The notes under the pieces: model-generated
Told to the model about the DNA's origin: nothing
The model's input: the letters and a program-made list of their open reading frames with translations, nothing else
The model's database searches: none
Origin: Endomychus coccineus
Lineage: Eukaryota; Arthropoda; Insecta; Coleoptera; Endomychidae
Direction of reading: 5' to 3'
Assembly: GCA_958510875.1 (NCBI GenBank)
Contig: OY294067.1
Coordinates: 56,370,039 to 56,434,038, forward strand
Length of the DNA: 64,000 bases
Translations under genes and position numbers: made by a program
In this document: in pieces, positions 21,765 to 34,259 of the stretch
Layout: every line of letters starts with the position of its first letter
Position numbering within the stretch: the stretch's first letter is position 1

Positions 21765-22367
21765 CCTAACGAAAAAATATTCAGTATTAAATTTGAATAC
21801 TCACTAAAACATAAGAGTGAACAAATGTTTAGTTTGTTATTCAAGTTTCTATTATTGAATGACGTTCCACCTATATATCTTATTTTTCTGGGCAAAAATA
21901 ATTCGACAATTCACATGTCATCTATATAAAAATGACTAAAATAATAAAATCTGGCTTTAATAATTGAGTTTGTATAAGTTGCTAATGAAAATTATCACAT
22001 CTTGAAATTACTTTTATAGTTTCAAGCAGCTTGGAATTATGACCATATACGAAACATGCTACGCTGATGTACATATGTAATTTTGTTTTCACGTGTTTAG
22101 GAAATATGCTAGTTACAATATAGTGATTAGGGATAAAATGATGTTCCATATCAAAGTTTTCAGGTGTGATATCACATTCAGTGACAAAGTTGTGGAATAA
22201 AGTAACAGGACACTTTTATTGCAGTAACTGATACCGAAAATGCAGCCGAAATTTCGGATTATTATGATAGGTAAATATTATATCTTCTTGATTTCATATT
22301 TGTTGACAAACACTAAGATTATTCTGATATTAAGTGATAATAAATTAACATTTATTTTCGTGATTAC
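21765..22367. other. non-coding, presumed 5' part of gene B intron
   Basis: AT-rich; nothing recognised besides the donor site at its right edge. Confidence 0.4.
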
Positions 22368-22572
22368 CTTGGATTCCTCTAGTTTCAACTTCAGTCCCCA
22401 AAATCACACTATTGTTAGTTGAAGAGTTATTACTTATTGATAAACTATATTCTAATTTTGCTTTATCACTATTATTTGGCACTAATTCATTGAACTGTTT
22501 ATGTCTTGCATATACTATTTGTGTCGAACATAATCCAATTAACAGGATTCTATAATAACAATCAGACCGCAT
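22368..22572 (-). CDS. first exon of gene B, signal peptide and variable N-terminal segment
   Basis: The ATG at 22572 opens a frame with a signal peptide: MRSDCYYRILLIGLCSTQ, then IVYA with a likely cleavage before RHKQ. A Ser/Asn-rich hydrophilic segment follows (SLSISNNSSTNNSV) and ends in TRGIQ. The donor is CCAAG|GTAATC (GT at 22366-22367), phase 1. The exon is 205 bases. Its next in-frame partner downstream is the terminal exon at 14386-14663, which begins with the two missing codon bases. An intermediate exon cannot be excluded. The product should be secreted or membrane-associated. Confidence 0.55.
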
Positions 22573-23289
22573 AATTGCAGAATGATGATTACAAGTTAAT
22601 TATTTGAAAACATATCTTCGCGGAAGCTGCAGTGATACTGACCACCACAACGCGTGCTTCTAGCTAGTTCAACCTTCGTAGTGTTCCAATTAATCCTGAA
22701 CGTTTTACAGTTCTTATCTATCGGTAAAAGCGGAATTGTAACCGAGCAATTCTAAAAAGAGAGTGACTGCATAACTTACTTTTACTAAATTTGGAATAAC
22801 AATGTGGACGTAGATTATGGGAACTCTTTGGGAGCATCATATCCACATTTCTCGAGATAAAAGTTGGTTTATGGTTATTACAACCTTTGATCTCGAGGAA
22901 ACATTATAGTTTATTTTATTTTGTATAATTTTAAGAATTTCTCCCAACCGGTTTTCAGAACGTGGGTATATATTCACTTGCCTATTTTATTATTATTTAT
23001 TTCTATATATATAATGTGCGAAAACTTTCTACATCTTAGAAGCAGGAGCGGATTAACAACCTACGTGGCTCTAAGCGATTGAAAATTCGTAGGGCCAACA
23101 CTATTGCGTTAATGATACAAAAAGTAACCGAACTAAAGGCAAGTGGATGGATGTCAAAAGTACCCTTTGCAAAGGGGTACCGCGGCTAAAATCAAACCAG
23201 TTCCTATATTCTCAAAGTCGCAAATTGTGAAATTCGTACTACCAAAAGGAACGGAGAAATCGTATCTACAGTGGCTTACGCACATATGC
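22573..23289. other. 5' flank of gene B and non-coding DNA
   Basis: No TATA box stands out. A minus-strand GGTCAGTATC near 22640 could be an initiator, which is a weak call. The right part leads into the truncated PLE. Confidence 0.35.
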
Positions 23290-24468
23290 ACACTCAGACA
23301 TAAAACATTTCAATGGACTTACTACCGTTAATTGATTTTTGTCTATCTTCCACATATTTTCTATATGGTGGCAAGTTTTACAAGCAGTCCTCGGGGGCTG
23401 CCATTGGTTCCCCACTTTCTCCGGTCATAGCTAATATCTTCAAGGAAGCTTTTGAGCAAGATGTTATTGACGCATCTGTTCTAAAGCCGAAATGGTGGTT
23501 TAGATACGTCGACGACACTTTTGTTATTTGGCAACATGGTCGCGAAAATCCTCTTCCCTTCCTCAATCATTTAAAATCATTACATCCCAATATCCTTTTC
23601 ACCATGGAAGTTGAATCGAAAGGTTCACTACCGTTTCTAGATGTATTAGTTAGTCGACAGACTGACGGTACTTCAGGACATTCTATCTATCGAAAAGCTA
23701 CGCACACCGAAAGATACCTCAATGGTCTTCCCCACCAGCACCCTGCCCAAAGGCGATCTGTCATAAACTCCTCGGTCTATAGAGCTGTCAACTTATCTCA
23801 ACCTCTATCCTTAAAATCAGAATTGAAACATCTCTCATCTGTCTCATTATCAAATAATTTCTCCCATTACAATATGCCATCAAGAAATACACCTCGCCTA
23901 GAGTTTCAAATCAACCTGAGTCACAAACTCCCCCGGTTGCGTTATCCACTGCCTATCTTCCATATATTGAAAAGATAACAGATCGAATTTCCAAAATCCT
24001 TAAAAAACATGATATTTCTACTCGGTTTTCCACACTCCCCTCCCTCCTCTCCACTTAGAAGATAATTATATCATTCCCTGTTCTTGCGGTGAAGTCTACA
24101 TTGGTGAAACAGGTCGAACAGTAGCTACTCGTGAGGAAGAACATGAGCGCTGTACAAGGCTTCGTGATACCAGTAGATCTGCACTTGCGGAACACAAGTT
24201 TGACACTAATCATCAAATCCTTTTTGAAAATTCCAAACTCCTAGCACACTTCTCTCTACGAAAAATCCTTGAAGCTGTAGACATTCTAAAACATCCAAAT
24301 AATCTAAACCGTGACTCAGGATATTACCTTCCCAACATTTGGAAACCGATCCTTGAAAATTCCATTTCACACATGATCACACAACAGCAGGATCAGGTAC
24401 TTAAGATGTCTGGATTAAATGTATCAGATGCCAAAACTGATTCCACGAATGTTGTACAAAGTACTTGA
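23290..24468 (+). pseudogene. Penelope-like element (family C), RT plus GIY-YIG
   Basis: The frame 23313-23978 encodes RT motifs: GGKFYKQSSGAAIGSPLSPV, WWFRYVDDTFVIW with the catalytic Asp pair, NILFTMEVESKGSLPFLDVL and SIYRKATHTERYLN. A +1 frame change near 23970 leads to the GIY-YIG endonuclease, NYIIPCSCGEVYIGETGR, and a C-terminal region ending in DSTNVVQST and TGA at 24466-24468. The 5' RT fingers are missing. A family distinct from A and B here. Two lesions (truncation and frameshift) make it inactive. Confidence 0.9.
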
Positions 24469-24850
24469 GAGGATGTGCGGTCATTGAGGTGAAGTTTTTG
24501 TGGAAATAAAATAACTGTCACATAAAGATTGTTCCTTACGTCACCTCTCCCGGACACCTTGAGTGAGATGGCTTGAACATAAAACATTCTTATGTTTTGA
24601 GGAAAAAGTTTTGAATTTTTATTTCTTTTAAAAGAAGCTCTTGGCAAACCAAGTTTTTGTGGAGCAGCATGAGAGGGTGATCCCGAGCGTGAATATGGAA
24701 GACTCCATAAGAATAGTTGTACCCGACATCATCATATTAGCAATTGTGGGGTCTGCCCTCCTGAAGAAGACGTAAGCTTGAGTTTTGTTTGCATTAGACA
24801 CTATTAGATTATAAGATCCCCATTTCTAAATGATTACCAGATCTCCATTA
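24469..24850. other. 3' flank of the PLE
   Basis: Likely the PLE 3' untranslated region at first (GAGAGGATGTGCGG...; a CTCCTGAAGAAGACGTAAGC segment near 24760). No gene recognised. Confidence 0.35.
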
Positions 24851-25840
24851 ATTGAGTCACACTATCTCTATCTCGCTCCTATGACTTCATTTGACGGTAT
24901 GGGGCTCTAGATGAGAAAGGGGTAAGAAGTGTACCATCACTTGCAAAGCTGTGAACGGGACAGGTGGTGATTTCCAGCAGATCGTTTATATGGAACAGAA
25001 AGAAAGTTGGTGTCAAGATAGATCCCTGTGGAACATCAGCGTTGATAGCCATTGTATCTGTATCTGAGAATATTCCGTCAACCACTACATGGAGTGATCC
25101 ATCTGAGAGAAAACTCGATAGTAAGCGACAAAGTTGAGACAGCAAACCATATGACGAAAGTTTCCCAAGAAGGCTTTACTGCCAGATTCGGTCATATGCT
25201 TTAGAGATATCCATTGCTACAGCTAGAGATTCCCCATATTTTAAAATAGATTTCTGGCATAAATGTGTTACTTGGGCAAGCAGGTCTCCTGTTGATATCT
25301 GCAAACATATTGCCGGTCATTCACGATTTTGGAGCTCTCTAGGTATTGGATAATCTCGATGTTGATTGCTTCCTCCATCACTTTAGAGATCACAGATAAT
25401 AGTGCAATGGGTCTATAACTATTAGGAAGGTTTTTCTCTCTTATTTTTGGAATTGGTAGGACTCTAGCTATCTTCCAGCTGGAAGGAAACACACCAAGTT
25501 TGTGTGAAAGGGTGAACAACCTGCAGAAAAATGCTGTTGACTTAGGTGCACATTCGTTGAGAACGACAGGCGGAATTCCGTCTCGCCCCATAGACTTTTT
25601 GGTATTGAGATCAAATAGAATGCGCCTAATTGTGACCAAAGACAGTTTCAGGTATGTGGCTATCGATGGCAGCAATATTAGGAGGGTTCTTCCCTTATGG
25701 ATTCAAAATGGAATTTGATGCAAACATTTCAGCAAGAAGGTTGGCTCTTTCTTGTGGTGCAGTAACCAGTGTGCCATCATCTTTGGTTCGGAGAGGGAAC
25801 ATCGTTTGAATCATCACGTTTCGTAAAAACCTATTTTTGC
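24850..25840 (-). pseudogene. non-LTR reverse transcriptase fragment (R1/jockey-type)
   Basis: On the minus strand 25675-25268 encodes the RT fingers: NTKKSMGRDGIPPVVLNECA, then FPSSWKIARVLPIPK and NSYRPIALLSVISKVMEEAI. 25145-24879 continues with VPQGSILTPTFFLFHINDLL and VHSFASDGTLL, where FASDG replaces the catalytic YADD. A short gap and a frameshift separate the two. No endonuclease or 3' tail is present, so it is an internal fragment. The changed active site confirms inactivity. Confidence 0.85.
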
Positions 25841-26560
25841 ACCACAGTATTGTTAAGGTTATGTTTGAGAAATTATTTCATTACAGCAAATTCGTAAGGG
25901 CTACAGTATTTCAGATATACAGAAGTTCTTAGGTTGTATGTTTTGGTGTTAAAACATTATCAAACTTTTTTTTGAAAGACTTTTTCTTTACCGTCAGTCC
26001 AACGTCAAATGTCAAAATATAGCTACGCCCGATGAAGGTGGTGTTCGATATACGGTATTGATTTGCAAAAGTGAACTAGAGCATCAGCCTTCATAGCTCT
26101 TCCTCATTCACTATAAACTTGCGTTACGAGCGACCAGAGTGGCTTATACTACGGCCGTTGATTGAAAGTGTAACTCATTCAATCAACGCTACGGCATAAT
26201 CGAACAATAGCCAAACTAAGCTGACCGAGCTCAGATATATTATCCAAATAAACATTCAACGGTATGTATTAACGCAGATTGAAAATTTCAAGCCAAAATA
26301 TTCCAAAATCCAATAACCGGAAGAGGAAATATCGTCATTATCCTTTTTTCATCTAATAGCTCAATACACAATTCATTGAGATAGAAAAATTTTTTGATAA
26401 CATTTTTCATCTATAATAATCAAAAAATAGCTATTGGTTTTGGAGAAAAATATTTTTAATTAAAATCTTAATTTTTGAATAAAAATTAAAGATAAAAAGC
26501 TACACTTTTGAGAAACTATAACCAGAAGAGATCTATTGACTGCACCAAACTAAGAAAAAG
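25841..26560. other. non-coding stretch
   Basis: No gene. A small hairpin (GTTGATTGAA/TTCAATCAAC) lies at about 26157-26190, inside an almost palindromic stretch. The end grades into CCTAA repeats. Confidence 0.4.
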
Positions 26561-26590
26561 TAACCTAACCTAACCTAACCTAACCTAACC
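26561..26590. repeat. interstitial (CCTAA)n telomere-type repeat
   Basis: Five to six CCTAA units (TTAGG on the other strand, the common insect telomere repeat) abut a T tract at 26591. Confidence 0.85.
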
Positions 26591-27567
26591 TTTTTTTTTT
26601 TTTTTTCTTTTGAGAGGAAATGCTTGATGCACACCGGTAGCTTGTATCTATCACTACTGGTAGTGCAGGACTCACTCAATGATGTTAGAGCATACCTGCT
26701 AAAACCTCTCCGATCTTCATCCATATCCCGGGACCGTTTATCACATTGCTTCAGGATATGGACTGCGTCTTTCTCTTTGTTTGTCGATTTTATATCGAGC
26801 TGAGTTTCTTTTGGTGTTTATTTGTGATATTTACGTCGATTAAACGTAAATATCTACCTTCGTTGTTTACGTTGCTGTTCACGTTTTGTTTATACCGTAA
26901 TATGGTTGATGCCCAATTTTACGGTATTTTGTTTCAGTGATTTATCCTCTGTGGATAAATTTCTATGTTTCGTGTTTTACCGATGTTACGGTTTCTGGGT
27001 TTCAGTACTCGAACACGTTATGGATCTTTCCTGTATGTATCTGTACCGAAATATTGCTTTTCCACAATATTAAGGTACTCTCAGTCTCAGTACTCTATCG
27101 GTTCGTTGATATTTCCTGACTGTTTCGTTTTGACCATGTTGTTCTGGTTTCTGGGTTTCCAGTACTCCATCACGCTATGGATGTTTCCTGTGGTGTCTCG
27201 TTTTGTACCAAAATATTGTTTTTCCCAATATTATGGTACCTGTGTTTCAGTACTCAATCTGTTTGTCGATCTTTCCTGTGTGTTTCAGTAAGTTATCTAT
27301 GATGGGATAACTCACTCTACCGGAACATATGGTTCTCCGTATCAGCCGCAATCTATCCGTCACCCTCTTGTCAGGAACATGTGACTGGGAGTCCCACATT
27401 CTATCCGGGGTCTGGGTGCCTGTTGGTCCGCGGGAGCATGTCTACTCCTACCCTTGACCCTGCTGGCAACAGGGCCATGAGCATCCCCCTATCCGCCACC
27501 TGGGGACGCGCCTGGTTGCGGTTTTCAGGCTCCGCGCAAAAGAAGAGGCTCCTGCTTTCCAGGAACC
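26591..27567 (-). mobile_element. poly(A)-tailed element in telomere-type repeats, copy 1
   Basis: Read on the minus strand the element begins directly after TTAGGTT with CCTGGAAAGCAGGAGCC and ends in GCATTTCCTCTCAAAAG plus an A-rich tail of about 20 bases. TTAGG units then resume. A related 514-bp copy with the same two ends sits in CCTAA repeats at 39404-39917. A poly(A) tail and precise placement inside TTAGG arrays are hallmarks of TRAS/SART-type telomeric non-LTR retrotransposons, but no ORF is visible, so this would be a non-autonomous relative. Inside, 26985-27300 holds two diverged copies of a roughly 165-bp direct repeat. Base composition is less AT-rich than the neighbours. Confidence 0.6.
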
Positions 27568-27608
27568 TAACCTAACCTAACCTGACCTAACCTAACTTAA
27601 CCTAACCA
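27568..27608. repeat. interstitial (CCTAA)n telomere-type repeat
   Basis: Eight CCTAA-like units with single-base variants (CCTGACC, CTTAACC) follow the element at 26591-27567 and end against non-LTR coding debris. Confidence 0.85.
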
Positions 27609-27850
27609 ACTCAGAATACTAAAGGGAATCCTCAGAGGGCACTGCCGGTTGAGATGACTCCTTTGAGCATCTCGGATTAGTAAAAAAAGAAAACTAAACT
27701 TCTAACCACATTCTCTCAAAATGCACTACCCTGCATAACCAAAGAGTACGACGCCTGGAAGCGTATCAAATAGAAGAGGGAGACTTGCCTAACCTGAAGC
27801 CATCCGATATCCCGAACTTCCTAAGAGCTATAGGATTCGTTGAAACCTGA
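27609..27850 (+). pseudogene. C-terminus of a non-LTR ORF2 (RNase H/zinc-knuckle end)
   Basis: The plus strand reads ILRGHCRLR, later HILSKCTTLHNQRVRRLEAY, then LPNLKPSDIPNFLRAIGFVE and a stop at about 27850. The order GHC...H.L..C..L...R, then a short acidic stretch and FLRAIGF, is the usual end of RNase H-bearing non-LTR ORF2 proteins. Stops and a missing Cys show decay. Its 5' truncation point lies at the edge of the CCTAA repeats. Confidence 0.65.
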
Positions 27851-29830
27851 ACGGTTCAGCAGCAGAAAGGAGCACATTAGATCTCTAATTGTTGCAGGGT
27901 GCAGATATCCCCGAGATACAATACAATACAATAGTTCATGTTTTATTAACATTTTCCCAAAAAAACACGACTCAGGGATTCTCGCCTGTCGAAAGTGAAG
28001 CAGAGGGAATATGGAGTTGAACTTTGATTGAACCACTTTATTTTGTCTCAGTGATTTAGAACAAAATAATAAGAAAAGTGTACGAATGCATATTATTATG
28101 CAACAAAATAATATGCTGGACTATGACGAACACTCACTTAAGGCTTAAACAAAATTCATTGGAAGAGTTAGCAGTTAGAATATTGTGTAAAATATAGAAA
28201 CTGTTCTATCGCCGCAAGCAAATATATTATTACGAAATTTGAAAGTCAATTTTTTTTATTTATTACTTTATTATTGGGTACATATCTAATGATTTTCTCG
28301 ATATTCATGAGTGGCTAGAAATTATATGTAAGGTCAAGTTTATGCGACAAGATCATATAGGCAATGGTTAAAGGTCATTTGTCTTAATCATTCTTCATAA
28401 GCCTAGCCCAAATACCATCTTTATTGATCCCTGCTCGGGAAACGTCAATTCTGCTTGAAATATTCCGCCTGAAGTATGAAAAACAAAGGGGGAACGAGGT
28501 TGACTGCCAAACATGATTAACAGAGCTGTATTGATGAGAGTTAACTGGATTTAGCCATTCTGGGACGATAGGTACATATTAGAATATCTTAATGGGATGA
28601 AAAGGAGTACCATGCAATAGACGAGCATGCTATTGCCTCAAATCCTTGAAAAACATAAGGATACGAACACATACAACGTTTGTTGGCAGCGCTGACAGGC
28701 GGCAGCTGGGGCGTTTGAACAAAGCTTTCCTCTTTACTACACTCAGATACATACAGAGCAAGTCTGAACTTGTCTGGCCATGTAGCCAGCATCGATCAGC
28801 AAACAAGAAAGTTTAAACCATCTACTTCGCCACCGGCTAAGGTAAATTCATCGTCTAGTCTTGATCATTTAAATATTTTGATGGAATTATGAATAACATT
28901 GACATAGAGCAATTGATAAGTTCGGTCTATGAAAAACGATTCCGGATAAAAGTATGACAGAATATTTCAATCAAAATTATATAGATCTTAAGCAAATGAC
29001 TAGTCGTTCTTCTGTAAAGATTGGTTCACCAAAATCTCTGTTATTCAGGATATAATTAAACGTATCTGACTCTATTCTCATTTGAGTACAGAACATTATA
29101 CCATTGAATAAAGTTTAGTCGATGATTGTACGGTCAACTTTCATCTGCGAGAGAAGATGGTATTCCCTACAAACCGTGTTACACGCTTCCTGGGTAATAT
29201 TCTAAAATGCATAATTATCCTCTATTAAATGTTCTGAGTGATCTAACGCTTATTCCAGGCAGGGCGGATTCAAGGGGGAGGCCGTAGGGGGGGCAAGCAC
29301 CCTCTGGATATTGTTTTAGTTCATATTTCTTCTTAAGTTCTTATGAAGAAATATAATTAGTAAGAAACTCCATCACTCTGACAAAATACTGAATAACACT
29401 GAAAATCGAGATTGTAAGTATGTAAAGATTTAACTGGTATTATTGTACTGTACTGTACTGCATAACCCAGATTTATACACAATTTGTGTAAAATTCACGT
29501 TATTCTGAGTAATTAAATGCTTTAAAATTTATTTAAATTTTACATAAATATGTTTTTAAAGTTTATAAAGCTTACCTTACGTAAACTGTACGTAAAGCTT
29601 ATATAACGGTTATATCAACCATTAAGTCATGTTCGAACCCACTGAACCCTAGTTAGGTAGTGATTTAGTAGCGACTCAATATCTAAAAAAAAGGTTGAAT
29701 ACTTAAGGGAAAGGTTTTGATATTTTCTAGATTCTCCTTGGTTTCCAGCGTTCTACGCGACCACAGTAATAGTTCAAGCAATAGACGACGGCCTAATATA
29801 AAATTTGCAAAAATTAATACCTGGAAAAAA
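27851..29830. other. non-coding stretch
   Basis: No gene. At 29266-29305 a CAGGGCGGATTCAAGGGGGA segment resembles a hAT terminus such as the one at 36997, but no matching right end was found. A short (GTACT)n-like run is at 29443-29460. Open frames at 27821-28036 and 28589-28792 have no recognisable domain. Confidence 0.4.
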
Positions 29831-30831
29831 AATATGAGCGTATAGGAAATTAAATTTGAAGTGGAGTTACTGTTTCATGCAACTCGATCCGTAATGGCGA
29901 ACATAACCTAAGAAATTGGCAAAGTTGCAAAAAGCGGTTTTTCTTAAATAAGTAAAAAACTGTAGCTCGGAATCGAAAAAAGTAGTAGGTAATAAATAGA
30001 TCCATCGCCGCGTACTCTTCACTCTATTATTCGATTTCTAATACTAGTTTTTTTTTAAATTGAAAATGTAGGTATTTGACATTAACATCCATAACGTACA
30101 CTTCAGTAAAATGTTTATTGCATCATACAGATTTTTTGAAATAAAAAAATTATCTCTGATCCAGAAGGTCGTAGATGAGATATTTTTTCTTGATAATTCG
30201 TAAACAAATGTCAGGAATCGATTTCCGTTGAAGACGTTTCCCTAAAATGAAAATCGTAAGACTTATCTGAAAGAGACATGTTAAAAAAATGCAATTTTTT
30301 CAGAGTCATGTTTCCTTCCTCAAAATTCGGAAAATCGCTATATTTATTCAATAACATTATAGCACAATTCTTCAAGAAGAAAATAAGCCTAAAATCGTTA
30401 CTCTACAACTATCCGCTGAGAAGAACTAGCCAATTTATTAGAGCACCTTTTTTTAAATTTAAATTATCGATAGATTAAATTTGAAAAAAAATCACTCTTT
30501 AAGCTTGCCATGGGCCATACGTACAGGAAATAACAAGTATGAAAACATAATGGTTAACGACTTCTCGATATCCAGATTTTAACGGTTTTTTCAATATAAC
30601 TCGAAAAGTATGAAAGATATCGATAATTATCATGGGAGCAAATTGATAAACCTATTTAATACCTAGAACTTTCTCATTCAACTTTTTTCGATCCGAGCTA
30701 TGGTTTTTTACTTATTTAAGAAAAACCGCTTTTTGCAATTTTGCCAATTTTTTAGGTTATGTTCGCCATTTCGGATCGAGTTGCATGAAACAGAAACTCA
30801 TCTTTAAATTTAATTTCCTATACGCTCATAT
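29831..30831. mobile_element. 1-kb element with about 160-bp inverted repeats
   Basis: The left arm (29831-29990: AATATGAGCGTATAGGAAAT ... CGGTTTTTCTTAAATAAGTA) matches the inverse of 30672-30831 (TACTTATTTAAGAAAAACCG ... ATTTCCTATACGCTCATATT). The centre is AT-rich non-coding DNA. This is a non-autonomous DNA element or foldback. Target duplication was not resolved. Confidence 0.8.
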
Positions 30832-33291
30832 TGGTCTATAAGTGCTAACAAGCAAACAACAAGCTATCTCATTTTATGCCGTACCCTTTATGAGGTAGAG
30901 GCGTAATTAACAAATTATTAGTTTAACATTAATATTTTTTCAAAAACAAACTTACCTACTACCTTTAATTTGCTGCCGAGCTGTTATCTTCCATTTTTTT
31001 AGAACTAAAGTTTTGCTGAATAAGGCTCAGTAGCAACATTTTCGAACTCTAAGTAACAATATTGAGAGATACATGAATATATTCATTTCGATATTATTTT
31101 GGAATACAAGGAGTTCAAAATTCATCCTTTTATAGACAATCAACGTCATGAGTTGACTCAAAAACTTCCTGTTACTTTTTAAAATAATAAAAGTACTAAG
31201 CAGACTTTTCATCTGGAATTGCCCATACTTCTGCAGAAGTGTTCGTATGAATAAATTCAAACAGTCTGAATCATTTTGATATTATCAGTGTAGCTAATGA
31301 TAAGTGTTAGACATTTGTAGGATTTCTCACGAGCTATTAAAGTCATTTTCCAAGACCCCATAGTGCCAATAACTGATATTGTCGACGATGCAAGATGTTA
31401 AAATATTAATCAAGGATAGGATGATGGAACGGAGATGCTAAATATTTTGAAGTACCTGTACTGATTGCTTATTTTTTTTGAATATTCTGTAATATCAAAG
31501 TAGCCTCCCCTTTACCCATTTACTGAGAAAAAATATGGTTATGACGAAAATAAAATTCTCTAGAGCAAAGAAAATATTAAGCTGCAAATTTGAGAATTTA
31601 CTAAACAAAAACTTCAAAAGTAAAAGCAAGATTTAATTGTAAAAAATTGTTTCCAATCCTAATATCAATCAATTATTGTGTAAAAACTACATTATTACTT
31701 TGAGAAAATTTATTGGTAATTGAGAATTATAAAAAAGTATCATTCAAACTACTGCATGCTGCAGTGTAATAAATATGATCTGCATTGAAGGAAATAATTT
31801 CTTACAAGAATTTTCAAAATAAAAAAGAAATATCTCAATAATATTAAAATAAAATTAGGTGAACATTGGAATATTGATTACAATGTTTTTTATTGAAAAA
31901 ATACAAAATATTGTATATGAAACTGAGAAAATTATCTTTTAAGTAAGCGGAAAATATCTTATATTAGAATTAAAAATAAAACTTCTTTCTTAAACATACA
32001 TTTTATTTCCCTACTTCTCCTCATAGCAGTATTTAATCAATATCAATCATTTATTTCTTGTCCAATAGTCAAGATCGCCAGATTAGTCAATGTTAATGCA
32101 ATGATTGTCGATCGTAAATCATTTTAATATCCTACTAGTCTGTTATTTTTTATAACCACAATATTTTGAGATACATCACATCAGAAGCAATGCCCTAGGG
32201 CGTTAAGAAGATTTCTATTACCCAAGGGCATTATGGATTTATAACGCATTTCTACACCAATAAATGAATTTTAACATAGAATTACAAGTTACTTTAGTCT
32301 AGCGTTATTGACAATAACCGAATATTATGTCGTCCGGTTACTACCGTCATTGTCATAGACTATTCTCTTTTATATCAAATAGTCATTTAATGATGACAAA
32401 TTAATTAATCATGAATGTCAGAATTTTGTTTATACTTGAGAACTCTAAATTTTTCGAATTAAATAACAGACTAGTAAGATATTAAACGTGGAAGGCACCA
32501 CTAGTGTTATAGTTATAAGGAACATAGGCCCTTGGTCGACGTTCGTACACTGCCGACCTATGGAACTTATTATCCTACTAACACCCTTGATACCTTAATT
32601 ACAATTAATTGACTTAAATTTAGAAAAGTTCCTCTCACAGTAGACATTGCTTATGGTAATTGTAACTTCCAATTTACATTTTACAATACAGCAATACTGC
32701 CTCTCGAAAGAACGAGATATGCACCTACATATATGGAATTCCTCCTGTCAACAAAATAAATATTATTCACTGTTGACTAGATTTACGAAATTATTTTATT
32801 AGACAGATTGAAATGAAAAATTACGCGCAACTTTCGTCTCATAAGACAATCAGTTTGTATCTATCTATAATACAAATCTATCTAGTTTTCATTTGATAAT
32901 TTCTTCCAAAAATAACCCCCCTCGTGGTGGGATCCCCTCGTCTCCCACGCTACACTACGGAGATGATAGTTCGAAACCAGGCTGCAACAAAAAATAGTAG
33001 GTACTTATGAACTTCAATTATATTCTTTGTTTGTTTAACAGCCTCCGGATGTAGCAACTTTTTATCTAAATACTTCATGATACCTTTTTTATATTATTGA
33101 TTTATCTTGGAGTCCATATTAACTTATATTAACTCCATATTAACTTAATTTTCGTCCTCCCCGTTCGGTATCTACATTATATTGGAATGTTATAAAATAC
33201 TTCATCATTTAAGGCACACAATAATTGTCAAAGAGGTGTGTGTAACTTCTACCCATTTCCTCGTGCAGTGGGTTGTTGCATTTTGAGAATA
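30832..33291. other. AT-rich non-coding stretch, 3' flank of gene C
   Basis: No gene or bounded repeat. A segment at 32926-32990 has a T-loop-like GTTCGAAACC, but no tRNA cloverleaf can be drawn. A minus-strand AATAAA (33292-33297) is the nearest plausible 3' signal for the exon ending at 33439. Confidence 0.4.
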
Positions 33292-33438
33292 TTTATTTTT
33301 TCGTTACACCACCATATTCATCTACAGTTGCCCTTGTGAATGCTCAGAATAAAAAGCTCAAATAAATCAATATGTACAAAATTGTGTTTGTTTATCATTA
33401 CGTATTTTCTAAATAATATGCCTAGATTGGCAAGGGTG

Positions 33439-33764
33439 TTATAAGCCGTATCTGTTGATGTCGTTACTTTCCCAGTTTGTTTGACCAAAGCCGCCTTTAT
33501 TCTTCCAAGGATCTTCAATTTTAACGACAACCATAGGTGGCTTCTTCAAGAACACTTCAATTGCTATCATAATGATTGCACCAGCTGTCATCATTGCAGC
33601 TTCTCTAAACCATACCATTGCTGTGCTTATTGCCATAGAACTACTATCAGTAAACATCTGTGTCATGGCACCAAAAGCATTATTTTTCATACCACGTCGT
33701 CCTGATCTTTCTCTTCCTGGTCCCTTGCCTGTTCCCATATTTGCTCTCATCAATTCTCCTCCTC
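33439..33764 (-). CDS. terminal exon of a small secreted hydrophobic protein (gene C, Osiris-like)
   Basis: The exon follows a TTAATTTTCAG acceptor (AG at 33765-33766) and starts with two bases completing a codon, then GGELMRANMGTGKGPGRER, a glycine and arginine-rich basic stretch. A weakly hydrophobic block follows (MAISTAMVWFREAAMMTAGA then IIMIAIEVFL), and a polar tail NKGGFGQTNWESNDINRYGL. The layout and start phase equal those of genes A and B, and the exon is the same length as gene A's (326 bases), but residue similarity is low. It joins in frame to either first exon at 50036-50165 or 55095-55236. DUF1676 membership is an inference from the layout. Confidence 0.5.
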
Positions 33765-33766
33765 CT

Positions 33767-34259
33767 GAAAATTAAGATAAGGGAATATTTATTAGGAGCA
33801 CTCATGTTAAATATAGTTTGAGTTCATGATGATTGAGCGAACCTAAGATGATTAATGCGTTAATAAGTTACAGGGATTAACTGCTCAGAAGATGGATCTT
33901 TATATTATGTTACATGTAGTTAGGTTAGATTATCCATTCAGAAATTGGATACCGCGCATCGCCTTTTGGAGGTTACTTCTGCAGTGTCCAACTTACTTAT
34001 GCCTCAAATAGGCTACACACACTATAGGTGCCTGCAGAATTGTTTGTAGGGTGGGACAAAACACTTTTTATTGCACAGTTTTTACTAGCTATGTATACAT
34101 AAACAGATAATAACCAAGGGGGCGAATTAGATTAGAGAGATTAGATTTTAAATTCAGATTGTTTAATGCTAACTTAATGATTACAAGAATACAGGTTGCT
34201 TACAACTACTCGATTAAAATCTAATAATTAGTTTGCTACAGGTTATTTGTGTGGGAAAG
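33767..34259. other. non-coding, presumed intron of gene C
   Basis: No gene or repeat recognised. Confidence 0.4.

Noticed and set aside
29266..29305. second hAT element starting CAGGGCGGATTC
   Set aside because: No inverted right end or 8-bp duplication was found within the next several kilobases.
32926..32990. tRNA-like segment with GTTCGAAACC
   Set aside because: No acceptor stem, D arm or anticodon arm can be paired around it.
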